Assembly: GCA_022820505.1 (NCBI GenBank)
Contig: JAJEFK010000034.1
Coordinates: 1 to 57,814 of the forward strand
Length of the DNA: 57,814 bases
From: Acidimicrobiia bacterium
Lineage (GTDB): Bacteria; Actinomycetota; Acidimicrobiia; Acidimicrobiales; Poriferisodalaceae
Direction of reading: 5' to 3'
Each line of letters starts with the position of its first letter. The stretch's first letter is position 1. Made by a program: the position numbers and the translations under genes. The notes below the pieces were generated by a model. It was not told the origin of the DNA and searched no databases. It was given only the letters and a program-made list of their open reading frames with translations. Positions 41,728 to 50,173 of the stretch are shown here, piece by piece.

Positions 41728-43931
41728 GCACCACGAGTCGCCCCAGAGCCCGTGCTGCGTCGTGGACGCCGGCCGTCATTGGGGCTGTGCTCTCGCTCGC
41801 CGCGTTGGCGGCACGCGGCGATGCAGCAGCGGCGCAGACGTCGGCGGCGCCGGTGCTGAGCTGCGAAGCAGGCATGGCGCTCGACAGCGCGAGCGGGACA
41901 TGTCTCACGGAGCGCACCGAGACCGTGCTTCGCCCGTCGAGTTGTAGGGGCGGATCCACCCAGGTTCCCGGCCAGTACGGCGGCCATGAGTGTCAGAGGA
42001 AGGTGACCACGAGAGTGGACACCGGCCGTACCCAGCAGGTGTACAGCCACACCACCTATGACGACGTGTGGATATCGACGGGCACCAAGACGGTCCAGAC
42101 CGGAACGAACCGCGTCTGGACGCCGCCGCGAACGCAGATCGAGCCGCTCGTGCCGCCGCTGCGAGTGCAGACCGGCACCACCCGGCGTTGCGACTTCGAT
42201 CCCATCTCGGGCCAGCAGTACAACTGCCGCAACGTGCCGGTGTACGGCTACCAGACCACCCACACGGTCACCATTCCCGGCTACTGGAGCGAGACACCTG
42301 TCTACTCCGAGGTCGAGACCGGCTACTGGGACCGGGTGCCCACCATCCACTACACCACGGTGCCGGTCTACGAAACCGTGACGGAGTGGGTGACCACGCC
42401 CGCATCGCCCGGTCCGTGCCCGTCGGGCTGGCAGTCTGCCGGGAGCCAGTGCTCGCGCACCGTTCTCGGCCAGCCGTCTGCTGCGCCCGCGCAGAGCTGC
42501 CCGTCGGGTTCGGTGCCCCGTTACGGCGATGCGCTGGGCGGCACCGGTCCATCGGTGCTGACATGCCAGTCGTCAGCGCCGGGCTCGAACCCGGACACCG
42601 GCACCGAGCAGGAAGACAGCGGCGGCCCCAGCGACAGCGCTGACGGCAGGGCGCGGCCATTGCACCACTTGGCTGGCGAGAGCGACGAGCGGCTTGCCGA
42701 GTTGGGCATTCATCGCTGCGCAGACGGGCTGCTGTCGTATGTGCCGTGCGACGAGCTGCCGGGCCGCACCTGGGACAGCGATCCCGATGTCTGCGAGGGC
42801 ATCGAGGGCACGACATACCGCTCTGATCACGGCGGGAGCTGTGTCACCGAGAGCGACCTGCTGAACAAGTGCACGACGCCCGGCGACTGCGAGGAAACCA
42901 CCATCCGCACCTACTGCCCGGCGATCGGGGAGCTGGCGAACACGCAGATACAGGAGCATGCACACCCTCATCGCGGCGCGGAGACCTACCGGGTGTGCAT
43001 CTTCGACTGCTCGAGCTTCGGAACCTTGCCGCGGTACGTGCAAACACGCATCAACGGTTCCTACGACTACGCATGCCTGCCTTCGCCCGAAAAGGACCCG
43101 CCGCCGACGACTGCCACGACAACGACCACCACCGAGCCTGACGGTGGCTCCGATGACGACGCAAAGGATGATTCAAACGACGATGATGGTGACGGCGACG
43201 GTCCCGACAGTCGACCCGACACCACGACCGTTGTCACGCAGCCCACCACGACCACCGCTGCCCCCGGCCCGCTGTGTCCGGCAGTGCCGCCGCTGCCGCT
43301 GAGTGCTGCCGATGCGGCTGCGCTGGCGTGGGAATCGCACGTGCGCTCAGCGAGCGTGGCCGCATCTCGCCAGGGCGATATGCCCGGTGGGGGTCGGCAC
43401 TTGCAGGTGGCCCCCGGTCGCGGCTGGATGCGCGCCCACCGCACCGTGCAGATCAGCGACGCGGACTGCGCGTGGATTGCGGCGCAGATGCGTACTGCCT
43501 GGTCGGAACTGCGGCCGTGGATCGCGGCCGAGCGACGGATTATCGAAGCCGAGACCGGCGCCGGGCACCTCGTCGGCCGGTGGGATGCGCTGAGCGCTGA
43601 TCAGCAGCAGCTCCTGCGCCAGTGGCACCGACCTGGTGTGGCGCCTGCGGAGGTGACGTGCGCAGTCGCAGATGCCGCGGGGCCCGCAGCAGCGGGAAGC
43701 TGCGGATGGCTCTTCAGCCACCCTGCGGCATACGCCTGGCGCTTCGAGGTGTGCTTCGAAGCGGTGCCGGCGGCGGGACGGGATCCCGGGAAAGCCAGCG
43801 CCAATGGGGACGGGCCGCCCGCGAACGACGACTGCTGGGTCACGCTGGCCTCAGGGGCAAGCTGGATCCGGCCAGTGAGCGAGTATGCGGACGGCCGGGT
43901 CACCGTCACACAGAGCGGGGCGCGGCCGTGA
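41724..43931 (+). CDS. Cys-rich secreted protein with Tyr/Thr-rich region, Tad locus
   Basis: 735 residues. A signal peptide (hydrophobic AVIGAVLSLAALAARG, cleavage likely after DAAAA) leads to a mature protein with more than 25 Cys, suggesting disulfide-bonded extracellular domains. Residues about 90-235 are rich in Tyr, Thr, Val and Trp with repeated motifs such as NVPVYGYQTTHTV, TPVYSEVETGYW and TTVPVYETVTEW, which suggest beta-strand repeats. A Thr- and Asp-rich linker (about 450-500) precedes a C-terminal Cys-containing domain. It could be a surface adhesin or pilus-associated tip protein; this is inferred from context. GTG 41724 overlaps the preceding stop. Confidence 0.72.
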   Translation: MSTTSRPRARAASWTPAVIGAVLSLAALAARGDAAAAQTSAAPVLSCEAGMALDSASGTCLTERTETVLRPSSCRGGSTQVPGQYGGHECQRKVTTRVDTGRTQQVYSHTTYDDVWISTGTKTVQTGTNRVWTPPRTQIEPLVPPLRVQTGTTRRCDFDPISGQQYNCRNVPVYGYQTTHTVTIPGYWSETPVYSEVETGYWDRVPTIHYTTVPVYETVTEWVTTPASPGPCPSGWQSAGSQCSRTVLGQPSAAPAQSCPSGSVPRYGDALGGTGPSVLTCQSSAPGSNPDTGTEQEDSGGPSDSADGRARPLHHLAGESDERLAELGIHRCADGLLSYVPCDELPGRTWDSDPDVCEGIEGTTYRSDHGGSCVTESDLLNKCTTPGDCEETTIRTYCPAIGELANTQIQEHAHPHRGAETYRVCIFDCSSFGTLPRYVQTRINGSYDYACLPSPEKDPPPTTATTTTTTEPDGGSDDDAKDDSNDDDGDGDGPDSRPDTTTVVTQPTTTTAAPGPLCPAVPPLPLSAADAAALAWESHVRSASVAASRQGDMPGGGRHLQVAPGRGWMRAHRTVQISDADCAWIAAQMRTAWSELRPWIAAERRIIEAETGAGHLVGRWDALSADQQQLLRQWHRPGVAPAEVTCAVADAAGPAAAGSCGWLFSHPAAYAWRFEVCFEAVPAAGRDPGKASANGDGPPANDDCWVTLASGASWIRPVSEYADGRVTVTQSGARP

Positions 43932-44644
43932 TGCCGCCGGCTCGCCCCGGCTTCGGACCCGAAGAGCGGGCACCGGCCCCGTCCGGCGTGACGATCGAAC
44001 CGTGGCGGGTCGGCGTCTCAGCAGTGATCGTGGTTGTTGTCGTGGCGGCGATCTGGCTGTGGGGTCGCCCGCATCAGGAGTCGCCGCAGGCGCTCGTGGC
44101 GGTGACATCGGAGGCGTGGCTCGCAGGCCAGCCGCCGGGAGCTTTTGACGCGGCGGAGATCCCGCAGGATCTCGCTGGCCGGTTTGCCGATCCTGAAGCC
44201 ATAACGGGCAGCATCGTGGCCTTCGATGTGCCCGCCGGGACGTTCGTCACGCCGGCCCTGCTGGGTCCGCCCGAAGCTGCTGCTGGCGCGACCACCGTCA
44301 TGCGCTTGAGCGCGGACACCTCCGCGTGGCCAGCACCGGGCCCTCGAGCCGGCAGCCGCGCGGTGGTGGCCGGCGTGCTGGGCGGCTGTGCACTCGACGT
44401 GACCACCTTGGCAGGCGGCGCGGAGGGGAGCATTGTGGTTCACGTCGATGCGGTCGGCGCTGCGCGTTACGCCCGTGCCTCCGAGCTCGACGGCCTGGTG
44501 GTGTGGCCGGCGCCGCCCGCAGGCTGGCCCCAGTGCCGACCGGTGAGCAGTGCTGGAACGGTTCCGTCGACGTTCGGCAGCAATGTGCCGCCGGGATCCG
44601 GCAACGAAGCGCCGTCGCCGCTCGCGGATTCGGCAGGAGGCTGA
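43931..44644 (+). CDS. SAF-domain protein, CpaB/RcpC-like
   Basis: 237 residues. One N-terminal membrane helix (VGVSAVIVVVVVAAIWLWG) is followed by a SAF-like region, with GSIVAFDVPAGTFVTPALL as the recognisable core. The rest is Ala/Gly/Pro-rich and weakly conserved. CpaB proteins belong to Flp/Tad pilus clusters and sit outside the membrane. Its place directly before the TadA ATPase supports the call. ATG 43931 overlaps the previous stop; GTG 43928 is adjacent and in frame. Confidence 0.7.
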   Translation: MPPARPGFGPEERAPAPSGVTIEPWRVGVSAVIVVVVVAAIWLWGRPHQESPQALVAVTSEAWLAGQPPGAFDAAEIPQDLAGRFADPEAITGSIVAFDVPAGTFVTPALLGPPEAAAGATTVMRLSADTSAWPAPGPRAGSRAVVAGVLGGCALDVTTLAGGAEGSIVVHVDAVGAARYARASELDGLVVWPAPPAGWPQCRPVSSAGTVPSTFGSNVPPGSGNEAPSPLADSAGG

Positions 44645-44647
44645 GCA

Positions 44648-46489
44648 GTGTTGCTCGCGCTGTGCGACGACGCCGTGGACCCCGCGACGCGCGACTGGGT
44701 GCGCGACGCAATGCGGGCTGGCTTGTCCGCCGTCGCGGGCCAGGTCTGGTTCGCCGCCGATGTGGCGTCGATGCCGCGCCCGGACGAGGGGGGCGAGCCG
44801 TACGTGGTGTGGCTGACCAGCGATATGGAGCCTGATGCCATCGCGGCCGCGACGGCTGCGTCCGCCGAGGTGGTGCTGCTGCTCGGTGTGACCGCTGCTC
44901 GTGCCGCAACCCGTCCAGCCGGCGATCCGCACGCTGCGCAGGCGTGGCACGCCGCGGCCTCGGGCGGCGCACCACGCACCGCAGTGTGGCTGCCGACCGC
45001 AGACGGCGGGCGCGGTGATCCAACCGGCGAGCTGTCGGCTGCGCTGGATGCGAACCGGGTGGTGCGCATCAAGCGGGTGGGATCCCGCAGCGCGTACCGC
45101 CAGCTCCATCGGCTCGGGCGCTCGCTGGCGTCGTCCGCGTGCGCCCCGCAGCGACTCGACCGCACCGACGGCGCGGTGCGGCGACGAACCGCGGCGCGCG
45201 CCGCCACCGACGCGCTCTCCGAGCTGCTCGACGAGCCCGACATCGAGGAATTCCAGATACGCGGCGGGGAGTCGATGCTGGCGCAGTACGCGGACGGCCG
45301 GGTGGAGCGACGGTCGTCACCGTTCGCCGCTGACGACGATCTCATCGAGGCGGTGCGATTCCTGGCGAGTTATTCCGGCGATCGACCCCAGCGCTTCGAC
45401 GAGCTGGACCCCCGGCTGGATGTGCGCGTCGGCGACCGCTGGCGCCTGCACGCCGAGGCGTTCGTGACGAGCCCGCCCAACGTCGTGCTCCGCTCGAACA
45501 TGGCCGGCCGGATGCGTCTCGACGATCTCGGTATCGCTTCGAACGAGCTCGGCAGCGTGCTGATCGAGGCCATTGCCGGGAGGGTGCGGGCCAACGTGGT
45601 GGTCGCGGCGGCGATGGGCGGCGGCAAGACCACGCTGTGCCAGGCACTGCTCGCGGCGGTGCCTGACCACGAGCGCATCGACACCATCGAGGACACACCG
45701 GAGCTGCGCCTGGCGGAGTACGGCATTCATCCCAACACCTATGAGCGGCTGACCCGCGATGCGAATCAGGACGGGCACGGGCGTCATTCGATGGCCGACC
45801 ACATCCGCGATGCCAAGCGGGCGAACGCCGCCAAGCTCGTGGTAGGGGAGATCCGCGGCGAGGGCTGCGAGGCGCTGCTGGACGCCATGTCCTCGGGCTT
45901 GGACGGGTGTCTGGTCACGCTCCACTCGCAGCCGGGCAAGGGCGTGCTCGAGAAGCTCGTGGCGTATGCCTGCTCCGAGGGAGCAGAGCCCGACTACGCG
46001 CGCCGTCAGATCGCCGCTGCAGTTGACCTGTGCGTCTGGATGGGTCGCAATGACGCCGGTGAACGGGTCGTCGTTGACGTCACGCAGCTCACCGGCATCG
46101 ACGATGTCACCGGGGTCATCTCGACGACCTGCCTGTGGGCGCTGCGGCCGGGCGACCGGTGGGCGACTCCGGCCGGACGGCCCGCTGGCCGCATGGCGGA
46201 GGTGTACGTGTCCGCTGGTCTCCCCGCAGCAGGTGGCGACGCCGACCTGCCGAACGAGTATTCGCACATCGTGGATGTCCCGCTGATGCCGAACCCCGGC
46301 CGGGCAGTGCCGCCGGTCGAGCCGTCGGATCCGCAGGCGGAACCTCCGCAACCAGCGGAATCGCTCTCGGGCCCGCCCGCGCCTCACAGCGAGCTGTCGC
46401 GCGGCGCGCTGTGGGATCCCGGTCCGCTCATCCCCATCGACGATCCGCCGCCGTACGAGCCGCTCGTTGCCGAGGAGAAAGCGTGCTGA
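44648..46489 (+). CDS. tadA: TadA/CpaF-type pilus assembly ATPase with unusual N-terminal extension
   Basis: 613 residues. The C-terminal part is a secretion ATPase: Walker A at about 322-330 (AAAMGGGKTTL, with Ala in place of the usual first Gly), the Asp/Glu box TIEDTPELRL, the Walker B region KLVVGEIRGEGCEALLDAM and the His box VTLHS. It powers Flp-type pilus assembly with TadB and TadC. The first 165 residues are an Ala-rich domain I do not recognise; they are neither a normal TadA N-terminus nor a clear TadZ ATPase (no Walker motif). The last 110 residues are Pro-rich and disordered. GTG 44648 follows the upstream gene by three bases. Confidence 0.85.
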   Translation: MLLALCDDAVDPATRDWVRDAMRAGLSAVAGQVWFAADVASMPRPDEGGEPYVVWLTSDMEPDAIAAATAASAEVVLLLGVTAARAATRPAGDPHAAQAWHAAASGGAPRTAVWLPTADGGRGDPTGELSAALDANRVVRIKRVGSRSAYRQLHRLGRSLASSACAPQRLDRTDGAVRRRTAARAATDALSELLDEPDIEEFQIRGGESMLAQYADGRVERRSSPFAADDDLIEAVRFLASYSGDRPQRFDELDPRLDVRVGDRWRLHAEAFVTSPPNVVLRSNMAGRMRLDDLGIASNELGSVLIEAIAGRVRANVVVAAAMGGGKTTLCQALLAAVPDHERIDTIEDTPELRLAEYGIHPNTYERLTRDANQDGHGRHSMADHIRDAKRANAAKLVVGEIRGEGCEALLDAMSSGLDGCLVTLHSQPGKGVLEKLVAYACSEGAEPDYARRQIAAAVDLCVWMGRNDAGERVVVDVTQLTGIDDVTGVISTTCLWALRPGDRWATPAGRPAGRMAEVYVSAGLPAAGGDADLPNEYSHIVDVPLMPNPGRAVPPVEPSDPQAEPPQPAESLSGPPAPHSELSRGALWDPGPLIPIDDPPPYEPLVAEEKAC

Positions 46490-47256
46490 GGTTCGCGGCG
46501 CTGGGCGCGGCTGGCTGTGCAACCGCGCTGTGGACGCTGTTCAGCGCTGGCCGGAGGGCCCGCTCGCGCAGCGATGAGTCGCTCCGCTGGCCCCTGCTTG
46601 TGACCGGCGCTGCGGCATTCGTCGCCGGGCTGGCGTACGGGCCGACGGCGGCTGGGCTAACAGGCGCCGTGGTCGGCATTGGTGCCTGGTGCGCGGCGTG
46701 CATCGTCCGCAGCCGCCAACGTGTCGATGCGGCAGAGTCGGTGGCTCAGTTCGCGTCGATTCTTGCGAACCAAGCTCAGGTTTCGCGCACGGTGGTGGAT
46801 GCACTCGAGACCTCAGCACCGCTGGCCACCGGGCCGGTGGCCCAGACAGCGGCCAAGCTCGTCGACGAATGTCGCAGTGTGGGCGTGGAAGCTGCAGCGC
46901 AGCAGTTCGCGACCGGCGCCGACGGCGCGGTGGCCGCCTGGCTGGCCGACGTGGTGGCAGTGGCCGCAGCGAGCGGCGGCCAGTGGGTGCCGATCCTGGG
47001 CGTGCTGGAAACCGAGGCCGCGGAGGCCGCCTCGACCGCACGCCACTTCCACCGTCACGTCGCCGCCAACCTGCCCCAACTAGGGCTCGCGGCCGCCCTC
47101 GGCGCGGCAGTCGCCCTCGGCAGCGCGCTGGTCAGCCCCGAGGCATGGGCGTGGCTGTCGGGACCACAGGGGCAACGCATCGGGCTTGCAGCCACGGTGA
47201 TCGGCGTCGCCGTGAGCGCGCGCCCGCTTGCGTCGGCCTGGGAGATGCTGAGGTGA
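46483..47256 (+). CDS. tadB: TadB-like inner-membrane pilus platform protein
   Basis: 257 residues. Hydrophobic helices at the N-terminus (about 1-15 and 35-70) and two at the C-terminus flank a cytoplasmic T2SS-F-like helical domain (AESVAQFASILANQAQVSRT ... ETEAAEAASTARHFHRH). It should form the platform on which the TadA ATPase acts, with TadC. GTG 46483 has an excellent GAGGAGAAA Shine-Dalgarno and overlaps the tadA stop. Confidence 0.78.
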   Translation: MLRFAALGAAGCATALWTLFSAGRRARSRSDESLRWPLLVTGAAAFVAGLAYGPTAAGLTGAVVGIGAWCAACIVRSRQRVDAAESVAQFASILANQAQVSRTVVDALETSAPLATGPVAQTAAKLVDECRSVGVEAAAQQFATGADGAVAAWLADVVAVAAASGGQWVPILGVLETEAAEAASTARHFHRHVAANLPQLGLAAALGAAVALGSALVSPEAWAWLSGPQGQRIGLAATVIGVAVSARPLASAWEMLR

Positions 47257-47302
47257 CGGTGCCGTGCAGCCGCCGGGTGCTGCCGGCCCGGGAGATGCTT
47301 CG

Positions 47303-48070
47303 ATGAGCGTGCTGTGGCCACCGGCCGGCGCACTCGGCATGTGGCTGATGGCCGGCACGGGTGCGTGCGCTGCGATCCACCTGCTGGCGTCGAGCGAGCG
47401 TCGTCGCCGCGACCGCCGTCGGCTGAGCGCATTGGGCTGGAGCCCGGCGCGGCTAACCAGCCTGACCGTGATCGTGGCAGTCTGCACGATCGGTGTCGGC
47501 TTCGTTGCCGCAGGTCGGCTGTCGGGCAGCGAGGGAAGCTCGCCCACCACCGCGCTGGCGTGGTCGCTGCTGGCCGCCGTAGTGGCGGCGTGGGCAGTGC
47601 CGGGACTCATGGCTGGTGCCGTGCTGGCCGGTCACCGGCACCGCGTCGATGACGCCGTGCTGCTGTGGCTGCGCCGCATACGACTCTTCGTGGCGGCAGG
47701 GCATCCGATCAGCGTGGCGGTGCTCGACGCGGCCGAGCGCGTCACCGATCCCGCCTTCGCGCCTGCGGCCGGCGCGGTCAATGCCGCAGTGCTCGGCGGG
47801 CGCGATCCGCTCGCCGCCGTAGCGGCACAGCTGGCCGACTCGCCGACGGCGTCGCTGCTGCGCACGGTGGACGCTGCCGAGCGATCCGGAGCTGCCGCCT
47901 CGCAGTTGCTCGACCGCGTCCTCGACCGTGTCGTGCGTGCCATGGACGACCGTCGTCGCGAGTCCATCGACCGTCTCGGCCGCTCGGTTGGGGCAGCCGC
48001 CTCGCTGCTCGCCGTCGTCGCCTCCGCCGTCGTCATGGTGACCGTCGTCATGACCCTGCCGACGGGGTGA
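47303..48070 (+). CDS. tadC: TadC-like inner-membrane pilus platform protein
   Basis: 255 residues. N-terminal helices (about 5-30 and 45-95), a cytoplasmic helical T2SS-F-like region (VDDAVLLWLRRIRLFVAAGHPISVAVLDAAE ... AAERSGAAASQLLDRVLDRV split over two halves) and a closing helix (SLLAVVASAVVMVTVVM). It is a paralogue of the neighbouring TadB. ATG 47303 is preferred because GGGAG lies at proper distance; a GTG at 47264 is in frame. The 46-bp gap before it has a repeated gggagatgct. Confidence 0.78.
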   Translation: MSVLWPPAGALGMWLMAGTGACAAIHLLASSERRRRDRRRLSALGWSPARLTSLTVIVAVCTIGVGFVAAGRLSGSEGSSPTTALAWSLLAAVVAAWAVPGLMAGAVLAGHRHRVDDAVLLWLRRIRLFVAAGHPISVAVLDAAERVTDPAFAPAAGAVNAAVLGGRDPLAAVAAQLADSPTASLLRTVDAAERSGAAASQLLDRVLDRVVRAMDDRRRESIDRLGRSVGAAASLLAVVASAVVMVTVVMTLPTG

Positions 48071-48135
48071 GACCGGCGCCATCTTCCGACCCCAACGAAC
48101 CCGATCGCCTGCAGGAGCAGGCAAGGAGCAAACAC

Positions 48136-48339
48136 ATGGATTCACCAGTCACCAAGCTGATCTTCATCGCCGCCGCCGTCGCCGCTGCCGCCCTCGTCGT
48201 CGCCGTCATGTGGTCGACGCTGAGCAACAACGCCCCCGAGACAGTCGACGACGTCGATTACTCGAAGATCACCACGCAGGCGCTGTGCGAAGCGGCCCGC
48301 GGTACCTGGACGGCGGGAAACTCGCCGCCGTGTGCCTGA
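48136..48339 (+). CDS. Small pilin-like membrane protein, candidate major pilin
   Basis: 67 residues, right after tadC where Flp pilins are usual. The sequence is a short polar start (MDSPVTK), one hydrophobic helix (about residues 8-28) and a polar C-terminal part with Cys in ALCEAARGTWTAGNSPPC. The C-x-AA-x-GTW ... C pattern recalls disulfide-bonded ends of some type IV pilins. It does not show the Gly/Ala-(x)-Glu-Tyr cleavage motif of canonical Flp pilins, so processing is uncertain. AAGGAG precedes ATG 48136 at good distance, the strongest ribosome site in the cluster, which fits an abundant product. Confidence 0.6.
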   Translation: MDSPVTKLIFIAAAVAAAALVVAVMWSTLSNNAPETVDDVDYSKITTQALCEAARGTWTAGNSPPCA

Positions 48340-48345
48340 CGCCAC

Positions 48346-48762
48346 ATGGATAGCTCGCTGTCGATCCTGCGCTTGTTCAGCGTGCTGGTGGTGTTCATGG
48401 CGCTGGTGATCTCGATGTTCGCCCGCCAAGTCGGCGCTGCCGCGGCGCAGGGGGCGGCCGACGCCGCAGCCATCGCCGTGACCGACCTCGTGCCGCCCGA
48501 CTGGGACTGCACCGAGACGGACCTGCCAGCCGACGCAACGGCCACGGCGGCCCGGGTTGCGGTGGATCGCGCCGCGCAGCTCGCTGCTGTCCAGCCCACG
48601 GCGGTTGAAGTGCATGCCGACCCGACGTGCTCGGTCATCGTGTCGGTGCGGGTGTCCTCCCACGGTTGGCTCAGCGGGGGCGAGGCGCTCGGCGTGGCCT
48701 GCCGCCGTCCGCCGTCGGCAGACGGCGCCGCGCTGTGGGCACCGGTGGCGCCGCCGTGCTGA
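48346..48762 (+). CDS. TadE-like pseudopilin
   Basis: 138 residues. An N-terminal helix (ILRLFSVLVVFMALVISMF) followed by an Ala-rich helix with QGAADAAAIAV, the pattern of TadE/TadG proteins. Four Cys occur in the C-terminal half. It begins six bases after the pilin candidate and is likely a minor pilin that needs the A24 peptidase. Confidence 0.68.
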   Translation: MDSSLSILRLFSVLVVFMALVISMFARQVGAAAAQGAADAAAIAVTDLVPPDWDCTETDLPADATATAARVAVDRAAQLAAVQPTAVEVHADPTCSVIVSVRVSSHGWLSGGEALGVACRRPPSADGAALWAPVAPPC

Positions 48763-48795
48763 GCAACGCGCCGCGCTCGAGGAAACGGTCGGACC

Positions 48796-49218
48796 ATGGA
48801 TGAAGCCGTCGGGATGCTGAGCGCGGCGGCAGTGCTGGTGTTCGGTATCTGGCTCGTGGACTATTCCGGCGACGCCACGCGAGCGTCGGGGTCGATCCGG
48901 GCGGCGAGCGTCGAAGCAGCGCACTATGCAGCCAGCGCGCTCGCATCGCCACCGGCCGCGACCACCGGTGCCGAGATCGACCGGCACGCCGCAGACATCG
49001 CCGAGCACGTCATGGGGGCCACAGCCATCGCCGACTGCGACAGCGCCGATCAGCGCTACAGCGTCACTGCCGCCGTCCATCGCCTGCCCTCGAACACCGA
49101 ACCTGCCGCCGTGACGGTCGACGTGACCTGCCCGCTCGCGGTCTCACCCCTGTTCACCGACACCGTCAGCACCCGCGTCGCTGTCCCGATCCCGCCGGCA
49201 CCCGCCTCCCAGCCATGA
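48796..49218 (+). CDS. TadE-like pseudopilin, second
   Basis: 140 residues. The helix MLSAAAVLVFGIWLVDYSG leads to ASGSIRAASVEAAHYAASAL, again TadE-like, and then a small beta-rich domain (YSVTAAVHRL, VTVDVTCPLAVS) with two Cys. It lies 33 bp after the previous gene. The stop overlaps a downstream ATG (ATGA). Confidence 0.65.
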   Translation: MDEAVGMLSAAAVLVFGIWLVDYSGDATRASGSIRAASVEAAHYAASALASPPAATTGAEIDRHAADIAEHVMGATAIADCDSADQRYSVTAAVHRLPSNTEPAAVTVDVTCPLAVSPLFTDTVSTRVAVPIPPAPASQP

Positions 49219-49286
49219 GCACCACACGCGGCATCGCCGGCAATCGTCTCGAGGCCCGGGCGCTCGCTCGTCGGTCGCTGCGATGA
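49215..49286 (+). CDS. Tiny coupled ORF (23 codons) in the Tad operon
   Basis: ATG 49215 overlaps the preceding stop (ATGA) and its own TGA (49284-49286) overlaps the next ATG (ATGA at 49283). It encodes a very basic peptide, MSTTRGIAGNRLEARALARR plus three residues. It may simply carry ribosomes from one gene to the next, or be a separated N-terminus of the downstream TadG-like gene. Not a known peptide. Confidence 0.35.
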   Translation: MSTTRGIAGNRLEARALARRSLR

Positions 49287-49654
49287 GCACGCCCTTCGTC
49301 GCGCTCGCGCTCGCCGCGATGTGCGCGCTGTTCAGCGCCGCAGCCGCCGATACCGCGCAGGTCATGGGCCTGCGCAACCAGTCCGCGGACGAGGCCCGCC
49401 GGGTCGCGATCAGCACACTCGACTCGTGCGCCGTCAGCAACGACGCCACCAGGCGCTGCGTGCCGCCGCCGGGCTGCACCGCTCCGACGTGCGCGGTGTG
49501 CCGGCGCGGCGACGCCGTCCAAGCCGACGTGTCGCTGGACTGGTCGCCTGTGGTTCTGCGAGGCCTCGCCCCGGCACACGGCCGTCACGCGCTCAGCCTC
49601 ACAGCGCTCGACGTAGCCGACCTAGCTGGAACAACCTTGCCCACCTGCACGTGA
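49283..49654 (+). CDS. TadE/TadG-like secreted protein, last gene of the Tad operon
   Basis: 123 residues. The N-terminal STPFVALALAAMCALFSAAAA and QSADEARRVAI resemble actinobacterial 'TadE-like' proteins of Flp loci (Rv3655c-type). A Cys-rich middle (CVPPPGCTAPTCAVC) and a short beta-like end follow. It closes the plus-strand operon; the 81 bp before convergent vapC show no gene. Confidence 0.6.
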   Translation: MSTPFVALALAAMCALFSAAAADTAQVMGLRNQSADEARRVAISTLDSCAVSNDATRRCVPPPGCTAPTCAVCRRGDAVQADVSLDWSPVVLRGLAPAHGRHALSLTALDVADLAGTTLPTCT

Positions 49655-49735
49655 GCGAATGCTGCTTGTTCGGCACGATGTGCAATGGCTTGCCGGTGAA
49701 GGTTCGCGATGCGCCGGAGTCCCGCTGGTCCAGCG

Positions 49736-50167
49736 TCACGTATTCGATGTCGGGTTGATCCAGCGCAGCTCGGCGAAACGGGCGAAATCGGAGTCGGCTG
49801 AGACGATGGCCAGGCCGTGCTCGATGCACAGCGCCGCGAGCGCAGCATCGGGAATCAGGTTGGCGCTGAGATGCAGGTCTCGCACCAGACGCCCGAGGAT
49901 GTTCCGGTGCCCACGGCCGGGTTCGGGAATCCAAGCGCTGGGAGCGCCCAGCCAGTCGTCGACGAACGCCCACGCCTCGGCGGGCCCGAGCGGGTTCGGC
50001 ACTGCCCGCGGGTTCGTGACGATCCGCAGGAAGCCGGTGAGCGACTGCCACGGAAGCCCGACCCGGCGCGGCCCGTTCAGCGCGCCTTCGAGCCACGTCC
50101 GCGTTGCGTCGTGGAACGGGCTCCGTTCGTCGACCGCGTACAGCAGGACGTTGGCGTCGATGAGCAC
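49736..50167 (-). CDS. vapC: VapC-like PIN-domain toxin
   Basis: 143 residues. A PIN-fold ribonuclease with the first acidic residue in MLIDANVLLYAVDE, a middle acidic region, and the last Asp pair in AIVSADSDFARF followed by RWINP. VapC toxins cut tRNA or rRNA. It follows its antitoxin by six bases on the minus strand. Confidence 0.88.
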   Translation of the reverse strand: MLIDANVLLYAVDERSPFHDATRTWLEGALNGPRRVGLPWQSLTGFLRIVTNPRAVPNPLGPAEAWAFVDDWLGAPSAWIPEPGRGHRNILGRLVRDLHLSANLIPDAALAALCIEHGLAIVSADSDFARFAELRWINPTSNT

Positions 50168-50173
50168 CGGCAG

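Noticed and set aside
49655..49735. Possible gene remnant between the Tad operon and vapC
   Set aside because: Both strands are briefly open, but there is no start, ribosome site or recognisable family.
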